Shown piece after piece: positions 1-6,509 of a stretch of DNA of 11,117 bases. The notes beneath the pieces were generated by a model. The model made no database searches. It saw nothing but the letters and a program-made list of their open reading frames with translations, and was not told the origin of the DNA. Each line of letters starts with the position of its first letter. Within the stretch, counting starts at the first letter, position 1. Source of the stretch: DASVAL01 sp035649575 (GTDB taxonomy: Bacteria; Planctomycetota; UBA1135; UBA2386); contig DASRJH010000215.1 in NCBI GenBank assembly GCA_035649575.1, positions 1-11,117 of the forward strand. The letters run 5' to 3'. Both the position numbers and the translations under genes were made by a program.

Positions 1-991
1 CCGCGCCGCCGTAGATGCCGCCCGCGCAGACGAGCAGCGAGCCGCACGTTCGCCGCAGCATGTGCCACGTCCACGTGGGCGCGCTGTATCTACGCTGGGT
101 ACGATCTCGAACCCGCTCGGCGATGGCCCTGTCGATCCAGGGGAAGACGCGCCCGCGGCCTCCTCGCAGACGCAGGGCACCGAGCAGTTCCAGCACGGTG
201 GGGGACTGTTGCAGCGTGATGGCCCGCGACTGCTTCGTCTTCGTGCGGGCACTGCCGAGCCGGATCACCTTCTCGGCGAAGTCGACCTCGTCCCAGGCCA
301 AGCCCTCGGCCTCCGAGTAACGCATGCCGGTGCCGAGCACCACGAGCACGAACGCGGCGATCTGCTCGGACTCGGTGGCATCGTGCGCAATGCATGCCTG
401 TAGCAGCTCGCGCAGCTGGGCCGGCCGCAGGATCTCGATGGGGTCCTCGGGCCGCTTCTGCCGGCGCGTCGTCTTCCTGATTCGCTCCTCATCGACGCGC
501 GGCAGCGTGCCGTTCTCTCGGCACCAACGCAGCCATGCGCCAATCACGAGCAAGTGCAGGTTCCGGGTTCCAACCGCGTGCGGGTTGCCTGGCCGCCGGA
601 TGTGGTCGGCCCATCCCGCCAGGACAGTCGGCGTCAGGTCCTGCACGTCCTTGACGCCCCGCTCGGTCATGTAGGTGCGGAGCGCGGCCAGCGGCGCCAC
701 CTTGCCCTTGTGGCTGTTCGGGTTCGCGAATCGCTCGAGATACTGCTCGTGCGACTTCTCGATCGTGACGCGACCCAGCGGCCCGCCCTGCAGGGCGACC
801 TCGGCCTTGAGCCCCCGGAGCTCGTTGGCCTTCGCGATCGCCCACCGCCGTCGCTGGGATGCATTCGTGAGTCCCATCGGCGCCGTGTCCTTCTGGACCG
901 GCTTTCTGCTCACCGGGTCCGTCCAGCGGGCCACAACGCGCCCATCCTTCAACGTGAGGAACTTGACTCCGCGGTGCTTCTGGTTCGCCAT
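1..991 (-). CDS. Tyrosine recombinase / phage-type integrase, C-terminus cut by window edge
   Basis: Site-specific recombinase expected to insert or excise a mobile element through a tyrosine-DNA intermediate. The open frame runs from an ATG at 991 to the left edge without a stop (330 residues visible). Residues 1-35 look like a small arm-type DNA-binding domain. About 74-172 fit the SAM-like core-binding domain (HEQYLERF, then TRNLHLLVIGAWLRWC). The catalytic domain starts near 185. Visible catalytic residues are Arg I in GTGMRYSEAEGL (R224), a beta-hairpin Lys in RTKTKQSRAITL (K251 or K253), and box II HMLR (H310, R313). The later His/Trp and the nucleophilic Tyr lie beyond the edge, so intactness cannot be judged. 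An in-frame GTG at 1012 is an alternative start after a stop at 1024-1026; ATG is preferred, although its Shine-Dalgarno (AGGCGAAG) is weak. It is transcribed away from the ABC operon, so the element it serves probably lies to the left. Confidence 0.93.
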   Translation of the reverse strand, partial: MANQKHRGVKFLTLKDGRVVARWTDPVSRKPVQKDTAPMGLTNASQRRRWAIAKANELRGLKAEVALQGGPLGRVTIEKSHEQYLERFANPNSHKGKVAPLAALRTYMTERGVKDVQDLTPTVLAGWADHIRRPGNPHAVGTRNLHLLVIGAWLRWCRENGTLPRVDEERIRKTTRRQKRPEDPIEILRPAQLRELLQACIAHDATESEQIAAFVLVVLGTGMRYSEAEGLAWDEVDFAEKVIRLGSARTKTKQSRAITLQQSPTVLELLGALRLRGGRGRVFPWIDRAIAERVRDRTQRRYSAPTWTWHMLRRTCGSLLVCAGGIYGGA

Positions 992-1007
992 TACTTCGCC
1001 TGCAAGT

Positions 1008-1040
1008 GTCACCCGTTGTTGTCACCTGTCCGCCGGTGAC
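1008..1040. promoter_or_regulatory. GTCACC direct and inverted half-sites upstream of the integrase
   Basis: GTCACC occurs at 1008-1013 and 1021-1026, and its complement GGTGAC at 1035-1040. The last two form a perfect 6-bp dyad with an 8-base centre (TGTCCGCC). The three half-sites begin 13 and 14 bases apart. The nearest lies 17 bases before the integrase ATG (991). A dyad at this position is typical of an operator for an element-encoded repressor or an integrase autoregulation site. That role is inference; chance is possible in GC-rich DNA. Confidence 0.35.
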
Positions 1041-1130
1041 ATCGTGTCCGCGCATGGCCCCGCTTGTCGAGACGGTAGCCGATTAGAAACCGGCGGAAGG
1101 CCAGCAGCCATGCGGCGTAGGGGGCCGAGC

Positions 1131-1150
1131 GCGGACATGTGCGGACAGGT
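1131..1150. repeat. 10-base tandem near-repeat
   Basis: GCGGACATGT at 1131-1140 is followed directly by GCGGACAGGT at 1141-1150, a 9-of-10 match with a period of about one helical turn. A helical-turn period would suit side-by-side protein binding, for example at an arm-type recombinase site, but the function is unknown. Confidence 0.4.
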
Positions 1151-1216
1151 CGGTTTCCTTCGGTTCGTTCGAGGTCAAGTAGTCGGTCATCGCCGCAACG
1201 CGGCGGGGCCGGAGCT

Positions 1217-1233
1217 ATCGGACGCATCGGACG
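1217..1233. repeat. Tandem ATCGGACG repeat
   Basis: ATCGGACGC at 1217-1225 is followed directly by ATCGGACG at 1226-1233. It is a short exact tandem repeat upstream of the ABC operon and lies in the same intergenic region as the other small repeats. It could be a protein-binding site or simple slippage. Confidence 0.35.
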
Positions 1234-1272
1234 TTCTGCTCGCTGCGCCCTGGCCTTTGCAACGCGACGCAC

Positions 1273-1278
1273 TACCCT
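1273..1278 (+). promoter_or_regulatory. Possible -10 element (TACCCT) of the ABC operon
   Basis: TACCCT matches the TANNNT pattern, lies in the most AT-containing stretch before the operon, and is followed by AAT. The nearest -35-like hexamer, TTGCAA at 1257-1262, is only 10 bases away, which is too close for a standard sigma-70 promoter. This is a weak call; it would give a leader of about 50 bases. Confidence 0.2.
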
Positions 1279-1314
1279 AATTCGCGCGTCTGCGCAGGTG
1301 TTACTTGGCTCACC

Positions 1315-1331
1315 GGAGGCGCTAACGCCTT
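1315..1331 (+). promoter_or_regulatory. Shine-Dalgarno buried in a hairpin before the ABC gene
   Basis: GGAGG at 1315-1319 is the only good ribosome binding site before the ATPase gene, but it ends 17 bases before the ATG at 1337, which is too far for normal use. AGGCG (1317-1321) pairs perfectly with CGCCT (1326-1330) across a CTAA loop, with an optional G-T pair (1316/1331). The hairpin would hide part of the GGAGG. Alternatively, folding could bring the site closer to the ATG. Either reading is inference. Confidence 0.35.
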
Positions 1332-1336
1332 AGCTG

Positions 1337-2347
1337 ATGATCCGTGTCTCCCTGCTGACGAAGCGCTTTGGCCCGACGGTGGCTGTCGACGGCATCTCCT
1401 TCCACGTCTCGCGCGGTGAGGTCGTCGGTTTCCTCGGTCCGAATGGGGCAGGCAAGACCACGACCCTCCGCGTGCTAACGGGCTACCACGCAGCGACCGA
1501 AGGGTCCGCCACCATCGCGGGTCACGACGTCGCCACGGCATCGCTGGAAGCCCGCCGGCAGGTCGGCTACCTGCCCGAGAACGTGCCGATCTACCCGGAC
1601 CTGCGCGTCATCGAGTATCTGCGTTACCGCGCCGCCTTGAAGGGGGTGCCGGGCCGCGAGCTGCGACTCGCCGTCGATCGCGCGATGGACAAGGCTGGCA
1701 TCGTCGAAGTCGCGCGCAAGCTCTGTGGCCACGTGTCTCGCGGCTATCGCCAGCGTGTGGGCCTCGCCGACGCGCTCGTCGCGAACCCGCCGATCCTGAT
1801 CCTCGACGAGCCGACGTCGGGTCTCGATCCGAACCAGCGCCGCCGCATCAAGCAGGTCGTACGCGACCTCGCGGCCGACCATACGATCCTGTTCTCGAGC
1901 CACATCCTGGCCGAGGTGCAGGACGTCAGCTCGCGAATCCTCGTGATCCACCGCGGCCGGCTGCGCGCCGACGGAGCGCCGCAGGAACTGGTCACGACGA
2001 GCGCGCGGTACCACGTTCGTGTCGTTGCGAAGTGCAGCGCCGCGCAGCTCACCGAAGCGACGTCGGGCATCGCGGGTCTCGAGGCCGGTGTGGCCACTAC
2101 CGGCGGCGATGGCACCGCGTCGATGCGATGTGCCGTCGAACGCGGTGTCGATCCGCGCGCGGAACTCGGCGAGCGCTTGTTGCGCGCCGGCATCGCCGTG
2201 CTCGAGCTGAAGGTCGAACAGCCGAGCCTGGAGGAGTTCTTCTACGCGGTCACCGAAGGCACCGACCGGTCCGAGGAGGCGGCGCTGGCCGCAGCGACCG
2301 CGCCGGCTCAGGCGACGCCGGGCGAGGTCGAGGGGGACGAGCCATGA
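1337..2347 (+). CDS. ABC transporter ATP-binding protein, GldA/CcmA-like
   Basis: ATPase subunit of an ABC-2 type exporter, expected on the cytoplasmic face of the membrane driving the permease encoded next. At 336 residues it carries Walker A GPNGAGKTT (34-42), a Q-loop region reading GYLPEN (77-82) with Glu where Gln is common, the signature VSRGYRQR (133-140, as in the LSKGYRQR form of GldA-type ATPases), Walker B ILILDEP (153-159), a D-loop SGLDPNQ (161-167) and the switch His in SSHI (H189). Residues 222-307 form the extra C-terminal domain usual in this subfamily and end in SLEEFFYAVTE. Residues 308-336 are an Ala/Glu-rich tail. The stop overlaps the permease ATG (ATGA). The start has no well-placed Shine-Dalgarno. 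The transported substrate cannot be read from the sequence. Confidence 0.95.
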   Translation: MIRVSLLTKRFGPTVAVDGISFHVSRGEVVGFLGPNGAGKTTTLRVLTGYHAATEGSATIAGHDVATASLEARRQVGYLPENVPIYPDLRVIEYLRYRAALKGVPGRELRLAVDRAMDKAGIVEVARKLCGHVSRGYRQRVGLADALVANPPILILDEPTSGLDPNQRRRIKQVVRDLAADHTILFSSHILAEVQDVSSRILVIHRGRLRADGAPQELVTTSARYHVRVVAKCSAAQLTEATSGIAGLEAGVATTGGDGTASMRCAVERGVDPRAELGERLLRAGIAVLELKVEQPSLEEFFYAVTEGTDRSEEAALAAATAPAQATPGEVEGDEP

Positions 2348-3111
2348 GGGGCGCCTTCGTCACCTTCAAGAAGGAGCTGCTCTCGTACTGCGTGAGCCCC
2401 GTGAGCTGGGTGATCGCCGTCGTTTTCTATCTGTGGCGCGGCTTCGAGCTGACGTTGGTCGCGCAGCAGTTCACCCTGTTCAGGGCCGACCAGGACCTGT
2501 TCCCGACCGCGACCTATGGCCGCGGCAGCACATTCCTCATGGTGATGCTGGTGCCGGGCATCCTGACGATGCGATGCTTCGCCGAAGAACGGCGCTCGGG
2601 CTCGATCGAACCGCTGATGACGGCGCCCGTGCGCGACGGTGCGGTCGTGTTGGGCAAGTGGGCTGCCGCCGCTGCCTTCTTCGGCCTGCTCTGGCTGCCG
2701 AGCGTGTTCATCCTGCACCTGCTCGAATACGAGCCGTTCTTCAACGCGGATCTGTCGTTCGGCCCCGTGTTCGCTGCCTACCTCGGCATGTGCCTGCTCA
2801 GCGGCATGCTGCTCGCGTTCGGCTGCCTCGCGAGCAGTCTCACCGACAACGTGCTGCTCGCGGCCGTGCTGACCATCATGTTCTGCTTCGGGTTGATGCA
2901 ACTGCCGCAGCCGATCGCGCTGCAATTGGGGGAGCTGGCCCAGCACTTCTACATCCGCGAGCTGCTCGACAAGCTCGACGTGATGCGCAACTTCAGCGAG
3001 TGGTTCTCGCGCGGCCTGATCGACACGAGCCAGATCGCTTTCTACTCGGGCGGCATGCTGTTCTTCCTGTTCCTCACGACGGTGAGTCTGTCGTCGCGGA
3101 GGATCGCGTGA
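2344..3111 (+). CDS. ABC-2 type transporter permease, GldF-like
   Basis: Membrane subunit partnering the upstream ATPase; 255 residues, the usual size. It has about six hydrophobic segments (near 20-40, 62-80, 102-125, 140-163, 166-185 and 232-250). The short N-terminus FKKELLSYCVSPVSW and the cytoplasmic loop CFAEERRSGSIEPLMTAPV (79-96) are hallmarks of this ABC-2 subfamily (EERRSGTIE-LLTAPV type). The ending FFLFLTTVSLSSRR is also typical. The ATG at 2344 overlaps the ATPase stop as ATGA and is preceded by GAGGGGG (2330-2336) at 7 bases, which decides the start; the same frame is open upstream but lies inside the ATPase gene. The overlap implies translational coupling and stoichiometric synthesis. 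The hydrophilic part around 190-230 (RELLDKLDVMRNFSEW) also fits the family. Confidence 0.94.
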   Translation: MRGAFVTFKKELLSYCVSPVSWVIAVVFYLWRGFELTLVAQQFTLFRADQDLFPTATYGRGSTFLMVMLVPGILTMRCFAEERRSGSIEPLMTAPVRDGAVVLGKWAAAAAFFGLLWLPSVFILHLLEYEPFFNADLSFGPVFAAYLGMCLLSGMLLAFGCLASSLTDNVLLAAVLTIMFCFGLMQLPQPIALQLGELAQHFYIRELLDKLDVMRNFSEWFSRGLIDTSQIAFYSGGMLFFLFLTTVSLSSRRIA

Positions 3112-4700
3112 GGCTGCGTCGCTTCCGGCTGTTCGGCAACCTTCTCGTCGCGGCGCTGCTGATGCTCGCGACGTGGGTGCTGCTCGTCTGGGTCGCGTCG
3201 CGCCCGGCGTTCAAGCGGCTCATCGACCTCACGCCGCAGCGCATAAACTCGGTCGACCCCGTCACCGAAGACCTGCTGCGCGAACTGCGCGCGGCCAAGG
3301 TCGAGGTCGAGTTCCACTTGTTCTACCCGTCCGTGGACGGGTCGGCCCAGGACCTTGCCGGACAACAGGTGCTCGCGATCCGGCAACGGTTGCGCGATCT
3401 GACGGATCTGCTGCTCAGGCGCTACCAGTTCCTCGGTGGCGAGTTGCTGACGATCAACTACTACGACTTCTACGGCGATGCCGCGGCCACGCGCAAAGCT
3501 GTGGCGGACTTTGCCTACACCGCCCAGGACGGCGACGCGGTCGTCGTCGCGATGCGGCAGCCCGGCAAGGAGCGCAGGTTTCGCAAGTTGTCGCTGGTGT
3601 CGGATCTCGCGATCATCGAGCAGCCGGAGACACCGGGATCGCCGGTTCGGCGCATGCCCGTGCCCGTGCTCAAGGACTACAAGGGCGAGGAAGCGATTTC
3701 CTCGGCGCTCAAGAGCCTGCTCGTGCAGGGCATCCCGGTCGTGTACTTCCTGAAGGGCTACTCGACGAGTCTCGACTTCGCCGGCACGGACAGCTTCAGC
3801 TACAGCGGCTTCCGCGCCGCGCTCCAGAAGCTCGGGTTCGATGTCCGGGAGCTGCGTCTGAGCCAGACCCAGCCGGTGCCGGCAGACGCCGCCGCGGTGC
3901 TCGTGATCGAGCCGACCAGCAACTTCGTCGAGCGCGACGCCGTGGCGCTGTTCGAATACGTGAAGCGTGGTGGCCGCGTCTTCATCAACTACGCGTGGTC
4001 CCACATTCCGGAGTCGAATCCCGACGGCGGCAAGTTCGGGGAGCTGCTCGGTTACGAAATCGGCGAACGCCCAGTCTTCCACCTGATTCCCGACGTGAGC
4101 GGGCGCGCCGGCGGCCGCGGCATGGACGGCAACAACGGTGTGGCCAAGCTGCAACTGCTCGCCAACAGGAGTCACCCCACGACGCGCCGCCTCGCCGAGT
4201 CCCAGCGTCCGTTCGAGGTCGCGTATGCGCGCGAGCTGCGCGAGCGGGGTGCTTCGCGCGAGATCGTGCGCGAAGACCTGCTGATGACCGGCGAGCAAGG
4301 TTGGACTGCGTTGCCGGAACCCAATGGCGAGCCGAGCTATCGTGCGCCCGCGGTCGGTCTGCGTGCGTTCGTCGTCGGCAGCGCCTTCCAGGTCAATCCC
4401 GCGGCTTCGGGCGACAACACCGCGGTACCCGGTTCGGCGCGGCCCGGACAGGTCATCGTGGTCGCGGGCGCGTTCTGCAACAACGCCGGCATGCCGTTCT
4501 TCGGAGCGTTCGCGCTGAACATCTGCAGCTGGTTGACCGAGCGGCGTGTGCTGCTCGACATCCAGGGCAGCCGCTACCAGGCCAACCATCTTGACCTGAA
4601 GCCCCAGCAGTTCGCCCGCGTGTGGTATCTGCTCGTGTGCGGCGTCCCGGGCGCGTTCCTGCTGCTCGGTGTCGTGGTCTACCGGAGGCGGAGGAACTGA
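3108..4700 (+). CDS. GldG-like ABC-type auxiliary protein (membrane-anchored)
   Basis: 530-residue protein of the GldG/'ABC-type uncharacterized transport system' family, which accompanies GldA/GldF-type ATPase and permease genes. One transmembrane segment lies at each end (about 10-31 and 506-525). Between them sits a long soluble part expected outside the cytoplasm. This part includes TPQRINSVDPVTEDLLREL (42-60), the strand-rich HLFYPSVDG region, KGEEAISSALKSLL (192-205), and a Rossmann-like section with AAAVLVIEPTSNFVERDAV (261-279) and YVKRGGRVFINY (284-295). The end FFGAFALNICSWLTERR (464-480) and the basic tail YRRRRN are typical. The start is GTG 3108, overlapping the permease stop (GTGA), with GGAGG at 3098-3102, 5 bases upstream; an upstream extension would lie inside the permease gene. 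Exact biochemical role is unknown for the family outside gliding bacteria. Confidence 0.88.
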   Translation: MRLRRFRLFGNLLVAALLMLATWVLLVWVASRPAFKRLIDLTPQRINSVDPVTEDLLRELRAAKVEVEFHLFYPSVDGSAQDLAGQQVLAIRQRLRDLTDLLLRRYQFLGGELLTINYYDFYGDAAATRKAVADFAYTAQDGDAVVVAMRQPGKERRFRKLSLVSDLAIIEQPETPGSPVRRMPVPVLKDYKGEEAISSALKSLLVQGIPVVYFLKGYSTSLDFAGTDSFSYSGFRAALQKLGFDVRELRLSQTQPVPADAAAVLVIEPTSNFVERDAVALFEYVKRGGRVFINYAWSHIPESNPDGGKFGELLGYEIGERPVFHLIPDVSGRAGGRGMDGNNGVAKLQLLANRSHPTTRRLAESQRPFEVAYARELRERGASREIVREDLLMTGEQGWTALPEPNGEPSYRAPAVGLRAFVVGSAFQVNPAASGDNTAVPGSARPGQVIVVAGAFCNNAGMPFFGAFALNICSWLTERRVLLDIQGSRYQANHLDLKPQQFARVWYLLVCGVPGAFLLLGVVVYRRRRN

Positions 4701-6472
4701 TGGGACTGCGAACGATCCTGCTGCTGCTCTGCGCAGTCGGTGGACTCTCGGCGGTGCTGTTGTTGACCGACGAGAAGCCGAAGACCGTGAACCTCGCCGA
4801 GCCGCCCGTGCTCGACGGGCGCTCGCTCGGGCAGTGCACGCGCATGCGCTGGCAGTTCCACAACCTGCCGCCGATCGAAGTCACGCGCGACGCCGAAGGC
4901 CGTTTCCGGCTCGCCGAGCCGCTCGAGGACCTGGCTTCGGCCGCCTACATGAAGCAGATCGTCGACGCCTGGAGCAGCGCGAACATGCGCAAGACGCCGC
5001 TTCAGGACGATGCCGAAGGCCGCAAGCGCGCGGGACTCGAGCCGCCCGAGCTCACGTTCATGGCCGAGTTCCCGGATGGCGCGCGCTTCGACGTCGAAAT
5101 CGGCGCGCAGGGACCACTCGGCGAGACGCGATTCTTGCGCCGTGCCGGGAAGATCTGGGAAGGAGGCGACGCTCTCGTCGAGAGCATGCGCGTCGGTCTC
5201 GAAGACCTGCGCGAACACCAGGTCTACCGCCACACGCCGCCCCAGGTCTTCGAGCTGCGCGTCGAACAGGCTTCGCCGACCGGCAAGCGCGAGACGATCC
5301 ACTTGAAGCTCGAGCAGAACAAGTGGAGGCTGCTGTCGCCGATCGTCGGTCGGGCGGACCGCGCCGCGGCCGAGCGTTACCTCGTGGCCGTGCTGAGCCA
5401 ACGCGTCGACGTGTTCCCAGGGGGCCTGATGCGTCCGCGCACCGACGCGCCGAACATCGTCGTCACCGTGCGCGGCATGCAGGGCGAAGAAACCGTCAAC
5501 CTCTGGACCAACGACCAGAACCAGCTGTACGGCTTCATGGCGCACCGCAATCAGTACTTCCTGACCGACAACCGGCAGTACAGCGAGATCTTCGAGGTCT
5601 CGGCCGAGGTCCTGCGCGCGCGCATCCTCGTCTCGCTCGGCGAGAACGCGGCCAATGTCTACGAGAGTCTCGCCGAGTTGGTCGTCGATCCGGGTCAGGA
5701 GCGCGGGGATCGCCTGCGTCTGCGCCGGGAGTCCCCGGCCGCCGAATGGCGTCTCGTGGAGCCCGTAGAGTTCGCGACGCACGCGTCGGCGTGCACCGAC
5801 GCCGCGCAGGCCGTGAACAACCTGGTGGTGCAGGAGTTCGTCGCCGACGAAGGTGCTCTCGAGCCGGCCGCGAAGGACCCGCGCTACGGACTCGGCACCG
5901 GACGGCTCCAGGTCTCCTTGCGCGGTTTCGAGCAGAAGGAGGCGTCCGAGTTGTGGTTGGGCAGCAGGACCAAGCGCAAGCAACTCACGCTGTATTACGC
6001 GTGCCGCGCCGATGAACCCGACAGCGTGGTGCTCGTGCCCGAGCAGGCAGTCGAAGTGCTGCAGCGGGCGTGGACCGAATACTGCGCGCGCAGGGTGCTC
6101 ACGATCACCGGCATCGGCGAGCTGGTGGTGCAGAGGGGCGACGAACTGCGCAAGTTCCGACTCGATGGCACGCGCTGGATCTGTGAAGGCAAGGAAGGGG
6201 ATCGCGCCGAGGTCGGTGAGTTCGCGGACCAGCGGCTGCGCGACCTGACCGCAAAGCGCGTGCTCGATGCACGCGGCGAGACGTTCGCGCATCCGGCCTG
6301 GACCGTGAACATCGCGCGCCAGGGCGGCGACGTGCTTGCCCGCCTCGCCGTGTTCGAGCCCGCGCCCGATGGCCCGCTCGTGGTCCGCGTCACGGGGCGC
6401 GACGACCTGCCCCCGATTGCCTTCGAGCTCGGGGCGCTCGACTCCCAATCGCTGCGCCAGCTCTGGCAGTAG
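4700..6472 (+). CDS. DUF4340 domain protein, membrane-anchored, with four internal repeats
   Basis: 590-residue protein of the DUF4340 type that commonly closes ABC ATPase/permease/GldG-like clusters. An N-terminal hydrophobic segment (about 4-22), with no basic residue after it until DEKPK, acts as a signal anchor, leaving the rest extracytoplasmic. The body shows four divergent copies of one unit. Each has a W/F-R-L-x-x-P type start: GRFRLAEPLED (67-77), KWRLLSPIVGRAD (208-220), EWRLVEPVEFA (349-359) and TRWICEGKEGDRAE (491-504). A helix follows, then a beta-rich half (about 109-164, 244-298, 393-458 and 529-580). The fourth copy is the most degenerate. ATG 4700 shares one base with the GldG-like stop (TGATG) and has GGAGG (4690-4694) 5 bases upstream. 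It is the last gene of the operon, and no terminator is evident after it. Function is unknown; it is presumably a structural partner of the complex. Confidence 0.85.
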   Translation: MGLRTILLLLCAVGGLSAVLLLTDEKPKTVNLAEPPVLDGRSLGQCTRMRWQFHNLPPIEVTRDAEGRFRLAEPLEDLASAAYMKQIVDAWSSANMRKTPLQDDAEGRKRAGLEPPELTFMAEFPDGARFDVEIGAQGPLGETRFLRRAGKIWEGGDALVESMRVGLEDLREHQVYRHTPPQVFELRVEQASPTGKRETIHLKLEQNKWRLLSPIVGRADRAAAERYLVAVLSQRVDVFPGGLMRPRTDAPNIVVTVRGMQGEETVNLWTNDQNQLYGFMAHRNQYFLTDNRQYSEIFEVSAEVLRARILVSLGENAANVYESLAELVVDPGQERGDRLRLRRESPAAEWRLVEPVEFATHASACTDAAQAVNNLVVQEFVADEGALEPAAKDPRYGLGTGRLQVSLRGFEQKEASELWLGSRTKRKQLTLYYACRADEPDSVVLVPEQAVEVLQRAWTEYCARRVLTITGIGELVVQRGDELRKFRLDGTRWICEGKEGDRAEVGEFADQRLRDLTAKRVLDARGETFAHPAWTVNIARQGGDVLARLAVFEPAPDGPLVVRVTGRDDLPPIAFELGALDSQSLRQLWQ

Positions 6473-6492
6473 TGCCGCGACGAGCACGCGCG

Positions 6493-6498
6493 TATCGT
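6493..6498 (+). promoter_or_regulatory. Possible -10 element (TATCGT) for the EVE gene
   Basis: TATCGT fits TANNNT and ends 11 bases before the EVE ATG at 6510, almost the same spacing as the TACAGT before clpS. The sequence between it and the ATG (GTCCGCCCCCG) has no Shine-Dalgarno. A start of transcription about 6-8 bases downstream would yield a leaderless or near-leaderless mRNA. No good -35 is seen. Confidence 0.35.
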
Positions 6499-6509
6499 GT
6501 CCGCCCCCG

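Larger units (their letters stand above)
992..1336. other. Gene-free divergent region between integrase and ABC operon
   Basis: I see no convincing gene in these 345 bases: the short open frames have no recognisable protein character and no good ribosome binding site. The region should hold the promoters of both divergent units. It contains a GTCACC/GGTGAC dyad (1008-1040), a 10-base near-repeat (1131-1150), a 9-base tandem repeat (1217-1233), a perfect 6-bp hairpin CGCCGC-AAC-GCGGCG (1191-1205) with no T tract, and a hairpin over the ABC gene's Shine-Dalgarno (1315-1331). No tRNA or obvious att core could be recognised. A mobile-element boundary here is possible but not shown, and base composition does not change sharply. 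Confidence 0.6.

Noticed and set aside
85..125. T-loop-like sequence (GGTTCGA on the minus strand) suggesting a tRNA att site
   Set aside because: It is inside the integrase catalytic domain coding sequence, with no matching acceptor, D or anticodon stems.
489..1055. 188-codon minus-strand frame overlapping the integrase
   Set aside because: It is a shifted frame of the integrase. The neighbouring frame carries the recombinase motifs continuously from 991 to the edge.
3042..4589. 515-codon minus-strand frame and a 473-codon plus-strand frame over the GldG-like gene
   Set aside because: Both are shadows of the GldG-like gene: Arg/Ala-rich, no ribosome binding site and no domain.
6336..6509. 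Longer start for the EVE protein
   Set aside because: The 58 extra residues overlap the DUF4340 gene and read as Ser/Arg/Pro-rich shadow sequence. The EVE domain starts just after the ATG at 6510.
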